Shown here: piece after piece, positions 27,273-36,820 of the stretch
How the letters are laid out: every line of letters starts with the position of its first letter
How positions within the stretch are numbered: the stretch's first letter is position 1
Source: Candidatus Gastranaerophilales bacterium
Lineage (GTDB): Bacteria > Cyanobacteriota > Vampirovibrionia > Gastranaerophilales > Gastranaerophilaceae
Length of the DNA stretch: 64,000 nt
Reading direction: 5' to 3'
NCBI GenBank assembly: GCA_944324405.1
Contig: CALUWF010000002.1
Location: 1 to 64,000 of the forward strand
Position numbers and translations under genes: made by a program
Notes under the pieces: generated by a model
Databases searched by the model: none
Seen by the model: the letters and a program-made list of their open reading frames with translations, nothing else
What the model was told of the DNA's origin: nothing

Positions 27273-28691
27273 GTGAGAATAAACAGTATTTCATATCCGC
27301 TAAACTTTGGATACAGCAAAAAGAGCCAAAGCTATTTGGATAATAACATTGCACAAATTGAGGAACCGGAATTCAGAGAAGCACTTCAAGGGTGCAGCAC
27401 GGTGTGCAACCATATGGAAGACGTTATAAAGAAAAAAGAAAAAACCTGTCCGGATTTTTCAAAATCAGAATACGCAGATTTATTTATTTCTCTAAAAGAT
27501 GTACTTACGGCTTCCGTTATTACCCAGTTTACGGATAGCGAACAGTATTTGCAATCAGAATATGACTACTATTTAAATTCTCTTAAAAAATGTAAAGACA
27601 AAGAAAATAACTGGCGCCAACTGCTCCTTGACAGGTTAAAATTTTGGGACAGTGACCTTGGCAAAACACAAGACGAGCTCAAGGCCGAACTTAATGAAGC
27701 AAGAAGAGCGGTACGAAAAAACCAAGCGCGGCTTGATAATATATCACAAACCAATACCACATCAAAAGCAAACGAGTCCAAAACAAAATCGACCGACAGC
27801 TCTCCTCTTGTTGAAAAACTTAAAAGAAATCAATATTCCCCGAGGGGTTTTGTTGATATTATGGGAATGGACGAACTCAAAGAAGAATTTGAAGAAAATA
27901 TAGTAAAACCTGTTAATAACCCCGAACAAGCACTTATTGATTTTGTTGAATACGGGAAAAAATCACCCGCCGGCATTTTATTATACGGGCCGCCCGGCTG
28001 CGGGAAAACTTATATAATAGAAGCTCTTGCAGCGGAAATCAACTCGGAAGTATATGTAATGAACAGCTCAAACACCGGCTCAAAATATGTAAACCAAACG
28101 GCAAATAATATCAAAGAGGCTTTTGAATATATTTACGAAAAAGGCGACAATTCACATAAACCGATTTTATTGTTTATGGATGAAATTGACGCCATGACTT
28201 CAAACAGGGATTCATTTTCAAACAACGAAGACATCAAAAGCATTGCAGCTCTTTTAAAATATATAGAAGAGGCAAAAGTACACAATGTCATTGTAATCGG
28301 CGCCACAAATAAATACGACATGATGGATCCTGCGATAAGAAGAAGGTTTGACCTTAAACGCTACGTTGGTTTACCGGATAAAAAACAAAGGGTAGAACTT
28401 ATTGAAAACAACCTTCAAAAGAAAGCAAAAGGCAAAAAACTGCTGAATGACAACTCAGCCGTTTTAAATATTGCAAACGCGCTGGAGGGATATTCCTGCC
28501 ACAGCATTAACATAATCTGCGACATTGCTTCACTTAACGCCCTAAAAAGACAAAGGGCGGATATTTCCGTTGAAGATTTTGAATATGCAATTGAGCACAC
28601 GGACGAAGAAAAAATTGACGAAACCTCATATAAACCGCTTGCAAGAAAAAGAAAGCTCGGATTTGATACATTTTTGCAGCCTAAAAAATAA
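27273..28691 (+). CDS. AAA+ ATPase with N-terminal NFG tag and coiled coil
   Basis: A 472-residue ATPase starting with GTG. Residues 1-20 contain LNFGYSKKS, a tag discussed in the findings. Residues about 25-160 are helical and charged with coiled-coil potential, then a disordered Thr/Ser/Lys linker. The AAA core has Walker A GPPGCGKT (239-246), Walker B ILLFMDEIDAM, sensor 1 IGATN, and the arginine fingers in AIRRRFDL, close to FtsH, katanin and p97-like classical AAA modules. There is no protease domain and no membrane helix, so it is a remodelling or unfolding ATPase of unknown substrate. It stands alone, with its own terminator. Confidence 0.85.
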   Translation: MRINSISYPLNFGYSKKSQSYLDNNIAQIEEPEFREALQGCSTVCNHMEDVIKKKEKTCPDFSKSEYADLFISLKDVLTASVITQFTDSEQYLQSEYDYYLNSLKKCKDKENNWRQLLLDRLKFWDSDLGKTQDELKAELNEARRAVRKNQARLDNISQTNTTSKANESKTKSTDSSPLVEKLKRNQYSPRGFVDIMGMDELKEEFEENIVKPVNNPEQALIDFVEYGKKSPAGILLYGPPGCGKTYIIEALAAEINSEVYVMNSSNTGSKYVNQTANNIKEAFEYIYEKGDNSHKPILLFMDEIDAMTSNRDSFSNNEDIKSIAALLKYIEEAKVHNVIVIGATNKYDMMDPAIRRRFDLKRYVGLPDKKQRVELIENNLQKKAKGKKLLNDNSAVLNIANALEGYSCHSINIICDIASLNALKRQRADISVEDFEYAIEHTDEEKIDETSYKPLARKRKLGFDTFLQPKK

Positions 28692-28716
28692 GTCATGGAT
28701 GTAAATTTTATAATAA

Positions 28717-28744
28717 AAAATGCGGCAACTTTATGCCGCATTTT
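28717..28744. terminator. Bidirectional terminator between the AAA+ gene and leuS
   Basis: An 11-bp stem (AAAATGCGGCA and its complement) with a 6-base loop lies between the convergent genes. It has A and T runs on both sides, so it can serve both strands. Confidence 0.88.
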
Positions 28745-28756
28745 AATAATTTATTC

Positions 28757-31219
28757 TTATTTTACAACAAGATTGGCAAGTTTATTCGGTACGATTATTG
28801 TTTTTACAAGTGTTTTACCCTCAAGAGCCTGTTTTATTTTTTCATTATTCAATGCGATTTTCTCAAGCTCTTCATTCGGTGTGTCCACCGCAATTTCAAC
28901 CTTGTCGCGGATTTTTCCGTTAATTTGTAAAATAAATGTAATGTCGGATTGTTTGGCTAAATTTTCATCATATTCAAGCCATGGTTCATCATGGATTGAT
29001 TTTTTCGCGCCAAGACCCTCATAAATTGCCTCGCTCATAAAGACCGCAACGGGCGAAATGAGTCTTAAAAGCGCAAGAAGTGCAAAACTCAGTACATTTT
29101 TTTCAATCTTAGACTCATCGCGAATGTATTCGTAAATACAGTTTGTAAGCTCTCTGTAGCGCGAAGTTACAGTATTGAATTGAAATTCGTTTTCAATGTC
29201 GTTTGTAATTTTTTTAATTGAAATATGAACTTCACGAAGTAATTTTTCGCTCTCTTTGTCGAGATTTTCAGGTATTTTATAATTCAAATCAATTATATTT
29301 TGGAATTTTGAATAGAGCCTGTAAACCCTGCACAAAAATTTGTAACAGCCTTCAACGCCGGCGTCTGACCAGTCAAAATCCCTTGCCGGAGGCGAGTCTG
29401 AGATTATAAACAACCTTGCGGTATCAGCCCCGTAGTTTGCAAAAATTTCATCGGGGTCAACAGTGTTGCCTTTGGATTTAGACATTTTAGAGCCGTCTTT
29501 TAAAACCATACCCTGTGTTAAAAGGTTTTTAAAAGGCTCGTCAAAATCCAATAAACCTATATCGCGCAGCGCTTTTGTAAAAAATCTCGAGTAAAGCAGG
29601 TGCAAAATGGCATGCTCAATGCCGCCGACATACTGGTCAACAGGCAGCCACTTATTCACCAGGTCTTTATCAAAAGCTTTTTTGTCGTTTTTTGCATCCG
29701 CATAGCGCATGTAATACCAGCTGGAGCACATAAAGGTGTCCATAGTATCCGTTTCGCGCTTTGCAGGCGCCCCGCATATCGGACAAACAGTATCCACAAA
29801 AGTTTTTGATGTTAATATGGGGGATTTGCCCTTTACGCTAAAGTCCACATCCTCAGGCAATTTTACGGGCAGCTGTTCATCAGGTACGGGAACCGTGCCG
29901 CATTTGTCGCAGTAAATAATCGGAATGGGCGCACCCCAGTATCTCTGACGGGAAATAAGCCAGTCACGCAGTCTGTACTGCGTTTTTGCGCAGCCAAAAC
30001 CCTTTTCCTGTGCAATTTGTGTAATTTTTTTCTTGGCTTCTTCACTTGTAAGCCCGTTGCATTCACCGGAATTTATAAGTGTTCCGTAGTTTGTGTAACA
30101 TTTTTGTTCATCGTCGCCTTCGCCTGTTATTACGCGTATAACGGGAAGATTATATTTTTTTGCAAAATCCCAGTCGCGCTCATCATGCGCGGGAACCGCC
30201 ATAACCGCACCCGTACCATAGTCAACAAGTGCGTAGTCCGCCGTATATATCGGGCAAACCCTTCCTGTCAGCGGGTTTATAATGTGTGTACCAAGCGCCA
30301 CGCCCGTTTTTATACGCTCGGTCGAAAGTCTTTCAATTTCCGACATTTTACGCGCATTTTCGCGGTATTTTTCAACTTCTTCTTTCTGTTCATCCGTTGT
30401 AAGCTTTTCAATGTCCGGGTACTCTGGCGCCACAACAAGATAAGTTATACCGTACGCCGTGTCTGGGCGTGTTGTATAAACGGGGATTTCAAGCCCTTCT
30501 ATCTCTTTTACTTTGAATTTTAAAATTGTTCCGGTTGATTTGCCTATCCAGTTTGCCTGCATGGTTTTAACGTTATCGCCCCAGCCTGTAAGCTTATCCA
30601 GGTCATCAAGCAAAACTTCTGCGTAGTCGGTAATTTTTAAGAACCATTGCCAGAGATTTTTTTTGGTGACTTCATGGTCGCATCTCCAGCATTTGCCGTC
30701 TATTACCTGCTCGTTTGCAAGAACAGTCGCACAGTGTTCGCACCAGTTAACGGCGGCTTGCTTTTTGTAGGCAAGACCTTTTTTGAAAAGTTGTATAAAG
30801 AGCCACTGTGTCCATTTGTAATAGTCCTCTTTACAGGTTGTTACTTCCCTGTCCCAATCCACACTAAGACCTAATTTTTTCAATTGCATTTTCATATATG
30901 CGATGTTTTCATCCGTCCACTTGGCAGGGTTTGCGCCGTGCTGAATGGCGGCATTTTCGGCAGGAAGCCCGAAACTGTCCCATCCCATGGGATGGAGCAC
31001 ATTAAATCCCTGAGATTTTTTAAACCTTGCGATAACATCTGTTATTGTATAGTTTCTAACGTGTCCCATATGCAGTTTGCCGCTCGGATAAGGAAACATT
31101 GAAAGCGCGTAGTATTTCGGTTTGTCCGAGTCATCGGGAGTCTTGTGCGGGTTTGTCTTTTCCCAAATTTCAAGACGCTCTTTTTCAATCTGCTGCGGGA
31201 AGTATTCTTTTTCTAACAC
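28757..31219 (-). CDS. leuS: Leucyl-tRNA synthetase
   Basis: An 820-residue class I synthetase that charges tRNA-Leu in the cytosol. PYPSGKLHMGHVRNY contains the HIGH-type motif and MSKSKG near residue 575 is the KMSKS loop. The CP1 editing domain, with TRPDTAYGITYLVVAPEYP, lies between them; it hydrolyses mischarged tRNA. The C-terminal anticodon-binding and small tail domains are complete. The start codon is GTG 31219 with GAGG upstream. No T-box leader is seen, and the gene appears to be a single transcription unit. Confidence 0.97.
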   Translation of the reverse strand: MLEKEYFPQQIEKERLEIWEKTNPHKTPDDSDKPKYYALSMFPYPSGKLHMGHVRNYTITDVIARFKKSQGFNVLHPMGWDSFGLPAENAAIQHGANPAKWTDENIAYMKMQLKKLGLSVDWDREVTTCKEDYYKWTQWLFIQLFKKGLAYKKQAAVNWCEHCATVLANEQVIDGKCWRCDHEVTKKNLWQWFLKITDYAEVLLDDLDKLTGWGDNVKTMQANWIGKSTGTILKFKVKEIEGLEIPVYTTRPDTAYGITYLVVAPEYPDIEKLTTDEQKEEVEKYRENARKMSEIERLSTERIKTGVALGTHIINPLTGRVCPIYTADYALVDYGTGAVMAVPAHDERDWDFAKKYNLPVIRVITGEGDDEQKCYTNYGTLINSGECNGLTSEEAKKKITQIAQEKGFGCAKTQYRLRDWLISRQRYWGAPIPIIYCDKCGTVPVPDEQLPVKLPEDVDFSVKGKSPILTSKTFVDTVCPICGAPAKRETDTMDTFMCSSWYYMRYADAKNDKKAFDKDLVNKWLPVDQYVGGIEHAILHLLYSRFFTKALRDIGLLDFDEPFKNLLTQGMVLKDGSKMSKSKGNTVDPDEIFANYGADTARLFIISDSPPARDFDWSDAGVEGCYKFLCRVYRLYSKFQNIIDLNYKIPENLDKESEKLLREVHISIKKITNDIENEFQFNTVTSRYRELTNCIYEYIRDESKIEKNVLSFALLALLRLISPVAVFMSEAIYEGLGAKKSIHDEPWLEYDENLAKQSDITFILQINGKIRDKVEIAVDTPNEELEKIALNNEKIKQALEGKTLVKTIIVPNKLANLVVK

Positions 31220-31408
31220 GTTATAATCCTCTTTAATATTTTTGTACCTAAAGTATTATAACTTAAAAAATAAAAAGAACATAATGTCAGCTAAAGTGTT
31301 TATAACAATTTTATTTTGTCAATATAAATCTTGTTATATTAATTTTATTTTTATTACAAACATTTTTAAATAGAGCGAAAAATTCAGGATGACAAGGACG
31401 GGGCAAAG

Positions 31409-31597
31409 TTAAATCTTTTTATTGTCCTCTAAATATTTTATAATCCAAGCTTCGATTAGCTGTGTAACTTTGATATTATTTTCAGCGGCGGCTTCTCTAA
31501 ACAAATTTACAGGACTATCATTAAGCATAAGCGTTAATTTTCTGGTCTTGTCTTTTGTAAGATATTTCTTTTTTAACTCTTTATCAATATTTTCCAT
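31409..31597 (-). CDS. Small ribbon-helix-helix-like protein
   Basis: A 62-residue protein if it starts at ATG 31597 (MENIDKELKKKYLTKDK). The segment RKLTLMLNDSPVNLFREAAA followed by VTQLIEAWIIKYLED has the strand-helix-helix spacing of MetJ/Arc or CopG-type DNA-binding proteins. A longer in-frame start at 31639 is possible but gives an odd lead. No toxin gene sits next to it, so an antitoxin role is not supported. It is probably a small transcription factor. It lies between thrS and leuS on the same strand. Confidence 0.6.
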   Translation of the reverse strand: MENIDKELKKKYLTKDKTRKLTLMLNDSPVNLFREAAAENNIKVTQLIEAWIIKYLEDNKKI

Positions 31598-31653
31598 CTT
31601 AATGTAAAATATGTCATAAATACGTGTTAAAACCATCAATATTAAGAATAGCT

Positions 31654-31685
31654 AAAAAATCGGGGAATGGTTTTATTCCCCGAAA
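31654..31685 (-). terminator. Terminator of thrS
   Basis: A 9-bp stem TCGGGGAAT with its complement (31660-31683) and a 6-base loop. On the minus strand it is followed by six T residues. It lies just after the thrS stop. Confidence 0.9.
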
Positions 31686-31688
31686 ATT

Positions 31689-33461
31689 TTATTCAACGAT
31701 TTTTTTGCCTTTTGTTTTTATTTCTTCCTCAAGCATTGAAATAAACTCATCGAGCGGCTTTGTGCCTATTTGCCCCCTGCCGCGCGCGCGAATGGCGACT
31801 GTTTTATCTTCAATCTCCTTATCACCCACAACAAGGACATAAGGAATTTTTTTATGCTGCAGATTTTCTCTTATTTTGTAGTTCATGCTCTCCGATCTGT
31901 CATCAAGCAGTGCCCTTATGCCGTGTTCTTTAATTTTATTCACGATTTTTGCCGCTTCATCGGCATGTCTGTCCGCGATAGGTACGACCGCTACCTGATA
32001 AGGTGCAAGCCATGCCGGGAAAGCACCTGCATAGTGCTCTATCAGTATTCCGTGAAATCTTTCCATTGAGCCGAAAATTACCCTGTGTAGCATAACGGGA
32101 GTTTTTAAAAGTCCGTCTTTGTCCTGGTATTTTATATCAAATCTTTCGGGAAGGTTAAAATCAAGCTGTATTGTTGCGCACTGCCATGTTCTTCCGATAG
32201 CGTCTTTTACTTTAAAATCGATTTTCGGGCCGTAAAAAGCGCCGTCGCCTTCATTTATTTCATAGCTCATGGAGCGCCTGTCCATTGCCTCCCTGAGTCC
32301 CGCTTCCGCAAGCTCCCAGTTTTTAAGGTCGCCGACATAGCTTTCAGGACGGGTGGAGAGTTCCACTTCAAATTTCATATTGAAAATATCCATAGTGTCC
32401 GCCACAAAGTCAATTATGGCGTTAATTTCATCTACAAGCTGCTCGGGCGTGCAGAAAATGTGTGCATCATCCTGCGTAAAGCCCTGTACACGGGTAAGAC
32501 CCGAGAGTGCTCCGGATTTTTCTTTTCTGTAAACCGTGCCCAACTCAGCCATTCTAAGAGGCAGCGAGCGGTAAGAGTGCCTGTTTGCCTGATAAATCAG
32601 GATATGAAAAGGACAGTTCATCGGTTTTACGATATACTGGTCATCTTCTTCATTTTCCTTTTGAATGAAGAACATATTTTCCCTGTAATGGTCGATATGA
32701 CCCGATAATTCCCAGAGTTTTGACTTTGCAATCTGGGGCGTGTGCACAATAACATAACCTCTTTTTCTATGTTCTTCTCTCCAGTAGTTTTCAATTTCCT
32801 CCCTTACTATTGAAAGATTGGGATGCCACAAAACAAGCCCTGCGCCGATTTCTTCCCTTACCGAGAATAAATCAAGCTCTGCACCGAGTTTTCTGTGGTC
32901 GCGTTTTTTTGCTTCTTCAAGCATTGTTAAATACTGATTGAGTTCCTCTTTTGTTTCAAACGCCGTGGCGTAAATTCGCTGGAGCATTTTATTTTTAACA
33001 TCCCCGCGCCAGTATGCGCCCGCTACGGATAAAAGCTTAAATGCTTTTATGGGTTTTGTATTTTCAAGGTGAGGACCTGCGCAAAGGTCGTTAAAAAGTA
33101 CATTTCCGTCCTTATCTTTTGTAAGGTAAAGCGTAGGGTTGTCGTTTCTGTGCTCTTCCAGAAGTTCTGCTTTATATATTTCGCCCTGCGCCTTAAATTC
33201 TTCGATTTGCTTATCAACATCCGGAATTACATATTTTTCAAAAGTCAAATTCTGCTCAACAAGTTTTTTCATTTCTTTTTCGATATCTTTTAAATTTTCC
33301 TCGTTAAGGGTTGTGCCTTCAATATCAAAATCATAGTAAAAGCCGTTTTCAATAGCGGGGCCTATTGCAAGTTTTGCATTAGGAAAAAGGTTTTGTACTG
33401 CCTGAGCCATAATGTGCGAAGCAGAGTGTCTTAATGTCTGCAAATGTTCATTTTTTTCCAT
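31689..33461 (-). CDS. thrS: Threonyl-tRNA synthetase without TGS domain
   Basis: A 590-residue class II synthetase. The editing domain comes first, with HSASHIMAQAV and DLCAGPHLENT as its zinc-like and catalytic histidines and cysteine. The catalytic domain follows, with zinc ligands in VKPMNCPFH, DDAHIFC and VMLHRVIFGSMERF, and motif 2 YRKEKSGALSGLTRVQGF. The anticodon-binding domain is at the end. The N-terminal TGS domain of typical ThrRS (about 640 residues) is absent; the frame starts right at the editing domain with GAGGAAG upstream of the ATG, so this is real and not truncation. Confidence 0.96.
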   Translation of the reverse strand: MEKNEHLQTLRHSASHIMAQAVQNLFPNAKLAIGPAIENGFYYDFDIEGTTLNEENLKDIEKEMKKLVEQNLTFEKYVIPDVDKQIEEFKAQGEIYKAELLEEHRNDNPTLYLTKDKDGNVLFNDLCAGPHLENTKPIKAFKLLSVAGAYWRGDVKNKMLQRIYATAFETKEELNQYLTMLEEAKKRDHRKLGAELDLFSVREEIGAGLVLWHPNLSIVREEIENYWREEHRKRGYVIVHTPQIAKSKLWELSGHIDHYRENMFFIQKENEEDDQYIVKPMNCPFHILIYQANRHSYRSLPLRMAELGTVYRKEKSGALSGLTRVQGFTQDDAHIFCTPEQLVDEINAIIDFVADTMDIFNMKFEVELSTRPESYVGDLKNWELAEAGLREAMDRRSMSYEINEGDGAFYGPKIDFKVKDAIGRTWQCATIQLDFNLPERFDIKYQDKDGLLKTPVMLHRVIFGSMERFHGILIEHYAGAFPAWLAPYQVAVVPIADRHADEAAKIVNKIKEHGIRALLDDRSESMNYKIRENLQHKKIPYVLVVGDKEIEDKTVAIRARGRGQIGTKPLDEFISMLEEEIKTKGKKIVE

Positions 33462-33525
33462 AACTTCCTCATAATCAATAATATTTTCTAATATTTTACC
33501 ACCAACCCCTTATATTATAAAGAAA

Positions 33526-33560
33526 ATTTTAAAACCCCGATGTCTTTTGACACCGGGGTT
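33526..33560 (-). terminator. Terminator of the 58-residue gene
   Basis: A stem of AACCCCG (33533-33539) with CGGGGTT (33554-33560), extended by TGTC and GACA around a TTTT loop with one mismatch. On the minus strand a T/A-rich tail follows. Confidence 0.82.
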
Positions 33561-33589
33561 ACACTCCTTTATCCGCTCATGCGCTTTTA

Positions 33590-33766
33590 TTATGCGCTTC
33601 TTTTCATTGAAAAATTCATAACTGCTTTATTGTTTATTGCTATAAGTTCCATTGAGTTCCAGAAATCCGCTGGTGAAAGGCTTGATTTTGCTTCAAGGTT
33701 TACTGTTATTTTTTCAGAGTAGAGTTGGGCTAATTTTTCATCTAAATCATTTACTGCTGACATCAT
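33590..33766 (-). CDS. Small unrecognised 58-residue protein
   Basis: An open frame from ATG 33766 (a second ATG directly follows at 33763) to TAA 33590. The product begins MMSAVNDLDEKLAQLYSEK and ends NFSMKRSA; it is helical, Asn/Ala/Leu/Lys-rich and soluble, with no Cys. It has its own terminator downstream and a promoter-like AT-rich region upstream containing a 21-base word (33796-33816) that is repeated in front of the candidate small RNA at 46481. Those flanking signals make it a convincing independent unit. No family is recognised. Confidence 0.7.
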   Translation of the reverse strand: MMSAVNDLDEKLAQLYSEKITVNLEAKSSLSPADFWNSMELIAINNKAVMNFSMKRSA

Positions 33767-33923
33767 AACTTTTATCTTCTTTCTGTTTATATCCTGCTTA
33801 CATATATATAAAGTATATAAAAAGTGTAGAATTTCAAATTGTTTAAATATCGTTACAATACTTTACAAATATTTTTTGTTTGTGCTAAAATCCTTGTACG
33901 ACAATATTTTAATGGGAGAGGAT

Positions 33924-34874
33924 ATGAAAAAATACAGAATAGGCGTCGATATCGGCGGTACAAATATAAAAATAGCCCTTGTTGACATGCAAGGAAAAAT
34001 TGTTTATTCAAATACAACACCCACGCGTGCGGATATGGGTTTTGAATATACCATTGCAAACATAAAACAGGCTATTTCAGACCTTATGAAAGAAACAAAC
34101 TCGGACAGCTCAACCATTGAGTCAATCGGTTTCGGCTTCCCTGGTCAAATTGACTATCAGGCAGGAATTGTAAGGCTTTTGCCCAATATGCCCGGCTGGG
34201 TCGAAATTCCCGTTGCAAAAATTATGGAAGATGAATTTAAAATCCCGACACGCCTTGACAACGACGTTCGTGTGGCAACGCTCGGCGAACTTAAATACGG
34301 CGCGGGTAAAGGCTGTCAAAACCTTGTATGCATTACTGTCGGTACAGGTATAGGCTCGGGTCTTGTCCTTAACGGCAAATTGGTTCGCGGCGCAAAAAAT
34401 GCCGCAGGCGAAATAGGGCACATTAAAATGACTATGGGCGAAGGCCCCCTCTGCGGCTGCGGCGACTACGGCTGTTTTGAGGCTTACGCTTCGGGGCCTT
34501 CAATCGTTGCTATGGCGCGTGATTATATAAAAGGCGGCAAATCATCCAAATTTAAAGAACTGGCAACAGAAGAGCTAAGCCCCTATATTGTTGCTCAGGC
34601 TGCTCTTCAGGGCGATGTTGTTGCAAAAAGAATATACTCAAAAATCGGCGAAATAATAGGCATAGGCTTAACTTCGGTTATTAACCTTCTAAACCCCGAA
34701 AAAGTAATTATCGGCGGCGGAGTGGCTGATGCCGGAGATATTTTGCTCAATCCCATAAGGGAAACGGTTGCAAAAAGGGCAATGCCCATACAGGCGTCAA
34801 GTGTGGAAATTGTACCTGCGCAGCTGGGTAACACGGCGGGTGTCATCGGCGCGAGCCTGCTTATAGAAAGCTAG
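33924..34874 (+). CDS. ROK-family sugar kinase (glucokinase-like)
   Basis: A 316-residue kinase of the ROK family. IGVDIGGTNIKIALVD (residues 5-20) is the phosphate-binding loop, LDNDVRVATLGE carries the catalytic Asp region, GTGIGSGLV is the second phosphate loop, and GEIGH followed by CGCGDYGCFEAYASG is the zinc-binding ROK signature. Such enzymes phosphorylate glucose or N-acetylated hexosamines with ATP. The start is ATG 33924 with GGGAGAGG before it. holA follows 15 bases later; the pair may be co-transcribed without a functional link. Confidence 0.93.
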   Translation: MKKYRIGVDIGGTNIKIALVDMQGKIVYSNTTPTRADMGFEYTIANIKQAISDLMKETNSDSSTIESIGFGFPGQIDYQAGIVRLLPNMPGWVEIPVAKIMEDEFKIPTRLDNDVRVATLGELKYGAGKGCQNLVCITVGTGIGSGLVLNGKLVRGAKNAAGEIGHIKMTMGEGPLCGCGDYGCFEAYASGPSIVAMARDYIKGGKSSKFKELATEELSPYIVAQAALQGDVVAKRIYSKIGEIIGIGLTSVINLLNPEKVIIGGGVADAGDILLNPIRETVAKRAMPIQASSVEIVPAQLGNTAGVIGASLLIES

Positions 34875-34889
34875 AATAAAGGAAATCTT

Positions 34890-35873
34890 ATGCCCTTATA
34901 TTTTTTCTGGGGTGAAGAAGATTATTTAATTGAAAGAGAAGTAAAAGCACTCAGACAAAAGGTTTTGGGCGAAAGTTTTGACGCCCTAAACTACAGAGTA
35001 CTTGATAACCCTGATTTTACGGCGTTTGACGAGGCGCTTCGCACGTCACCGATGTTTTTCGGGAATATTTTATATGTAATAAAGTGTGATAAATATTTTC
35101 TTGAAACAAAAAACAAAATAAAGCTCGACGACAAACAGACCGCAATGCTGTGCGACTCGCTTGAAAGCGTTGCGGACGGGGTGCATATACTGCTTTTGTG
35201 TCAGGTGGCGCGCGGGGACAAGAAAAAGCCCGACAGCAGGAAAAAAATATATAAAGCCGTTGCAAAAACAGCTCAAATAAAGGAGTTTCCGGCTTATCGC
35301 GCCTATGAGGACTATAAAATCGCGCCGATTTTAAAAAATCTGGCAAAAGAAAAAGACATAACACTGAATAATGAATGCATTATGCTGCTTATTGAATACT
35401 GCGGGGCGCAGATTAGAAATATTGATATGCAGCTTGAAAAGTTAAAGGTATTCGCTTATCCAAAAAAACAAATAAGTGCCGATATGGTCAGGGAGCTTTG
35501 TTTTGCGGGCGAGGACATTTTTTTGCTGCCAGATTTAATTATAAAAAAAGACTACACAAAAGCGCTTGAACAGATTACAAAAATACTGCAAAAATCACAC
35601 TATCTTGAGGTTTTAGGGTTTTTGCAAACGAGTTTTTTAAACCTTTTAAAGACAAAAGTCTTTGCGACAAATATGACGCCTGCTGAAATTTCAAGGAAAA
35701 CGGGTCAACACGAATTTGTCGTAAAGAAAAATCTGGAAAAGCTTAAAAACGTTGATACCAAAGAACTCCTGAGGCTGAAATTAAACTTAAGTGAGGCGGA
35801 ATATCTTCTAAAAAGCGGACAGGTTGACCCTTTGTGCGCATTTAGCACAATGTTGTACAGGGAGGCTCAATGA
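34890..35873 (+). CDS. holA: DNA polymerase III delta subunit
   Basis: A 327-residue clamp-loader subunit. It begins LYFFWGEEDYLIEREV, the usual start of HolA-type proteins, continues through a AAA-like fold without a functional P-loop, and ends with the helical collar (SRKTGQHEFVVKKNLEKLKN and the LLRLKLNLSEAEYLLKSG region). Delta opens the sliding clamp for loading. The ATG of holB overlaps its stop, which fits the two subunits working together in the clamp loader; this adjacency is unusual in E. coli but seen elsewhere. Confidence 0.92.
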   Translation: MPLYFFWGEEDYLIEREVKALRQKVLGESFDALNYRVLDNPDFTAFDEALRTSPMFFGNILYVIKCDKYFLETKNKIKLDDKQTAMLCDSLESVADGVHILLLCQVARGDKKKPDSRKKIYKAVAKTAQIKEFPAYRAYEDYKIAPILKNLAKEKDITLNNECIMLLIEYCGAQIRNIDMQLEKLKVFAYPKKQISADMVRELCFAGEDIFLLPDLIIKKDYTKALEQITKILQKSHYLEVLGFLQTSFLNLLKTKVFATNMTPAEISRKTGQHEFVVKKNLEKLKNVDTKELLRLKLNLSEAEYLLKSGQVDPLCAFSTMLYREAQ

Positions 35874-36820
35874 TAGCAAATAATTTAAAAACAGATTTTC
35901 CTTTTGTTTCAAATTACTTTGAACAGTTGTTTAAAGTAAATGTAAAAAAATTCCCGCAATCAATTGTCTTTGAAGGGCTTGATGCCTATGCACAGTGCTT
36001 TTTCGCGCTTGAGCTTGCCCGTATTTTAAATTGTCTTGAGGACGGGGAGGAAAATTGTCAGTGCTTAAATTGCCGCTGGATTAGGGAAAATAAACACCCC
36101 GCCATAAATTTTGTTTCACAAATTCATTTTAAACCGCAGGGGGATGACTCAAAAACCGTAATATCGGCGGCTCAGGCAAAAGAAATTGAAAAGTCGCTTC
36201 GAGAAACGTCCGACTACCACAGATTTTTTATATTCTTTGATGCAAAACAGGCACCGCCTGATTTAGAGCATAAAAATTCCCATAAAAACTATTCGCCCGC
36301 AGGTTACAATATCTGTCCCGATGAGGACTGGTATTTAGACCATATAAATCAAAAAACTTTTAATCCCTCTACGCCGAACGTACTTTTAAAATGTGTGGAG
36401 GAGCCGCCCGAGCGCACGACTTTTGTCTTTTTGACCAAAAATCGGGCAGATTTAATAAATACGATTGTTTCGCGCTCGCAATGTTTTAAGCTGCCAACGA
36501 GCGTAAAAAGACAGGATTTTGGCTTTATTTTGCCTTATTTTGAAAAGTATCCCTTAATGCCGCTTTCCTGTGCGCTGAATTCAAGCGAAGAATTGCAAAA
36601 TTACATTAAAGAAAACGAAATGCCTGTAGATTTGCTCCTTGATACAATTCTTTCTTATTTAAGTTTTGAGCTTAAAAATGCAGACAACGCGGGTTATGTT
36701 TTAAAACTGAAACAGGATATAAAAGCGCTTGCCGCGGCAAAAAGGCACCATAGCGCACAGATGTCCGATAAAGTCGTGCTTGATACCCTGTTTTTAAAGA
36801 TGGCGGGTGATATAAAATGA
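35870..36820 (+). CDS. holB: DNA polymerase III delta' subunit with insert
   Basis: A 316-residue AAA+-fold clamp-loader subunit. The zinc module is ENCQCLNCRWIRE, and VLLKCVEEPPERTTFVFLT with TIVSRSQCFKL are the typical delta' sensor and SRC motifs. The P-loop position (IVFEGLDAYAQ) lacks Gly-Lys-Thr, as expected for a subunit that does not hydrolyse ATP. Between about residues 123 and 162 an insert of some 35 residues (KQAPPDLEHKNSHKN region, Asp/His/Asn-rich) interrupts the normal spacing. It overlaps holA upstream and the DUF3326 gene downstream by four bases each. Confidence 0.9.
   Translation: MIANNLKTDFPFVSNYFEQLFKVNVKKFPQSIVFEGLDAYAQCFFALELARILNCLEDGEENCQCLNCRWIRENKHPAINFVSQIHFKPQGDDSKTVISAAQAKEIEKSLRETSDYHRFFIFFDAKQAPPDLEHKNSHKNYSPAGYNICPDEDWYLDHINQKTFNPSTPNVLLKCVEEPPERTTFVFLTKNRADLINTIVSRSQCFKLPTSVKRQDFGFILPYFEKYPLMPLSCALNSSEELQNYIKENEMPVDLLLDTILSYLSFELKNADNAGYVLKLKQDIKALAAAKRHHSAQMSDKVVLDTLFLKMAGDIK

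Noticed and set aside
30017-30523. 168-codon frame opposite leuS
   Set aside because: Lies entirely antisense to conserved LeuRS motifs and has a Phe/Cys/Arg-rich composition typical of a shadow frame.
31220-31408. T-box leader for leuS
   Set aside because: No specifier stem, T-box sequence or attenuator in the upstream region.
31409-31597. Antitoxin of a toxin-antitoxin pair
   Set aside because: The RHH-like protein has no small partner gene next to it; neighbours are leuS and thrS.
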